Source of the DNA: a virus
Virus record (IMG/VR): IMGVR_UViG_3300040808_002390
Span: 1 to 41,127 of that record
Length of the DNA: 41,127 bases
Direction: 5' to 3' (one strand)
A model generated the notes under the pieces. It ran no database searches and was not told where the DNA came from. It saw nothing but the letters and a program-made list of their open reading frames with translations. A program made the translations under genes and the position numbers. Shown piece by piece: positions 41,126 to 41,127 of this stretch (position 1 is its first letter; every line of letters begins with the position of its first letter).

Positions 41126-41127
41126 AG

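Noticed and set aside
1-41127. Integrase, repressor, tRNA genes or toxin-antitoxin pairs
   Set aside because: Looked for and not seen; no tyrosine or serine recombinase motif, no small HTH gene, no cloverleaf noticed by eye.
1-41127. Gene transfer agent rather than phage
   Set aside because: Tail-tip gene order is GTA-like, but the window also has a full DNA replication set (polymerase, primase-helicase, SNF2, nuclease, resolvase), which GTAs lack.

Overview
This window is a GC-rich, densely packed piece of a tailed double-stranded DNA phage genome. A long tape measure with no sheath gene points to a siphovirus with a long non-contractile tail. I see no integrase, repressor, tRNA, rRNA, IS element or CRISPR array. 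The host is not evident. The tail-tip genes (distal-tail-like protein, gpL/BR0599-type hub, NlpC/P60-like protein, J-like protein) have the order seen in lambda-like phages and gene transfer agents of proteobacteria, so a Gram-negative host is a reasonable but unproven guess.

Layout. Bases 1-1171 (+) hold the C-terminal part of the large terminase, cut by the left edge, and a double zinc-ribbon protein. Bases 1146-28503 (-) are one long head-and-tail block. In transcription order it encodes: XkdF-like protease fused to a scaffold-like tail, gpD-like decoration protein, gpE-like major capsid, a small FI-position protein, head-tail connector, tail terminator, tail tube, the G and GT chaperones with a -1 frameshift site, tape measure, distal-tail-like protein, gpL-like Fe-S hub, NlpC/P60-like protein, J-like tip protein, a small protein, a 2400-residue fibre of seven tandem beta-helix modules, a second fibre, two small proteins (one lipoprotein-like), an SGNH esterase, an HEXXH zincin and a coiled-coil protein. 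Bases 28557-31057 (+) hold the portal, a possible neck protein and a small PAS-domain protein with a C-terminal membrane helix. Bases 31054-41127 (-) are the replication block: RuvC-like nuclease, a small unknown, family A DNA polymerase, SSB-like protein, SNF2-type helicase, RecB/Cas4-like Fe-S nuclease with extra domains, and a primase-SF3 helicase cut by the right edge.

How it works together. Genes mostly overlap by 1 or 4 bases (TGATG, TAATG, ATGA), so translation is probably coupled along each operon. The few real gaps carry hairpins, placed just after the major capsid, tail tube and SSB-like genes, whose products are needed in large amounts. No gene-free stretch exceeds 100 bases.

Most notable: (1) the seven-module beta-helix fibre with homogenised junctions and variable cores; (2) the PAS-plus-membrane-helix protein behind the portal; (3) the portal inverted relative to the other head genes and divergent from the protease across 53 bases; (4) a textbook C CCT TTT frameshift site; (5) a composite Fe-S nuclease with a zinc ribbon and an unknown extra domain.
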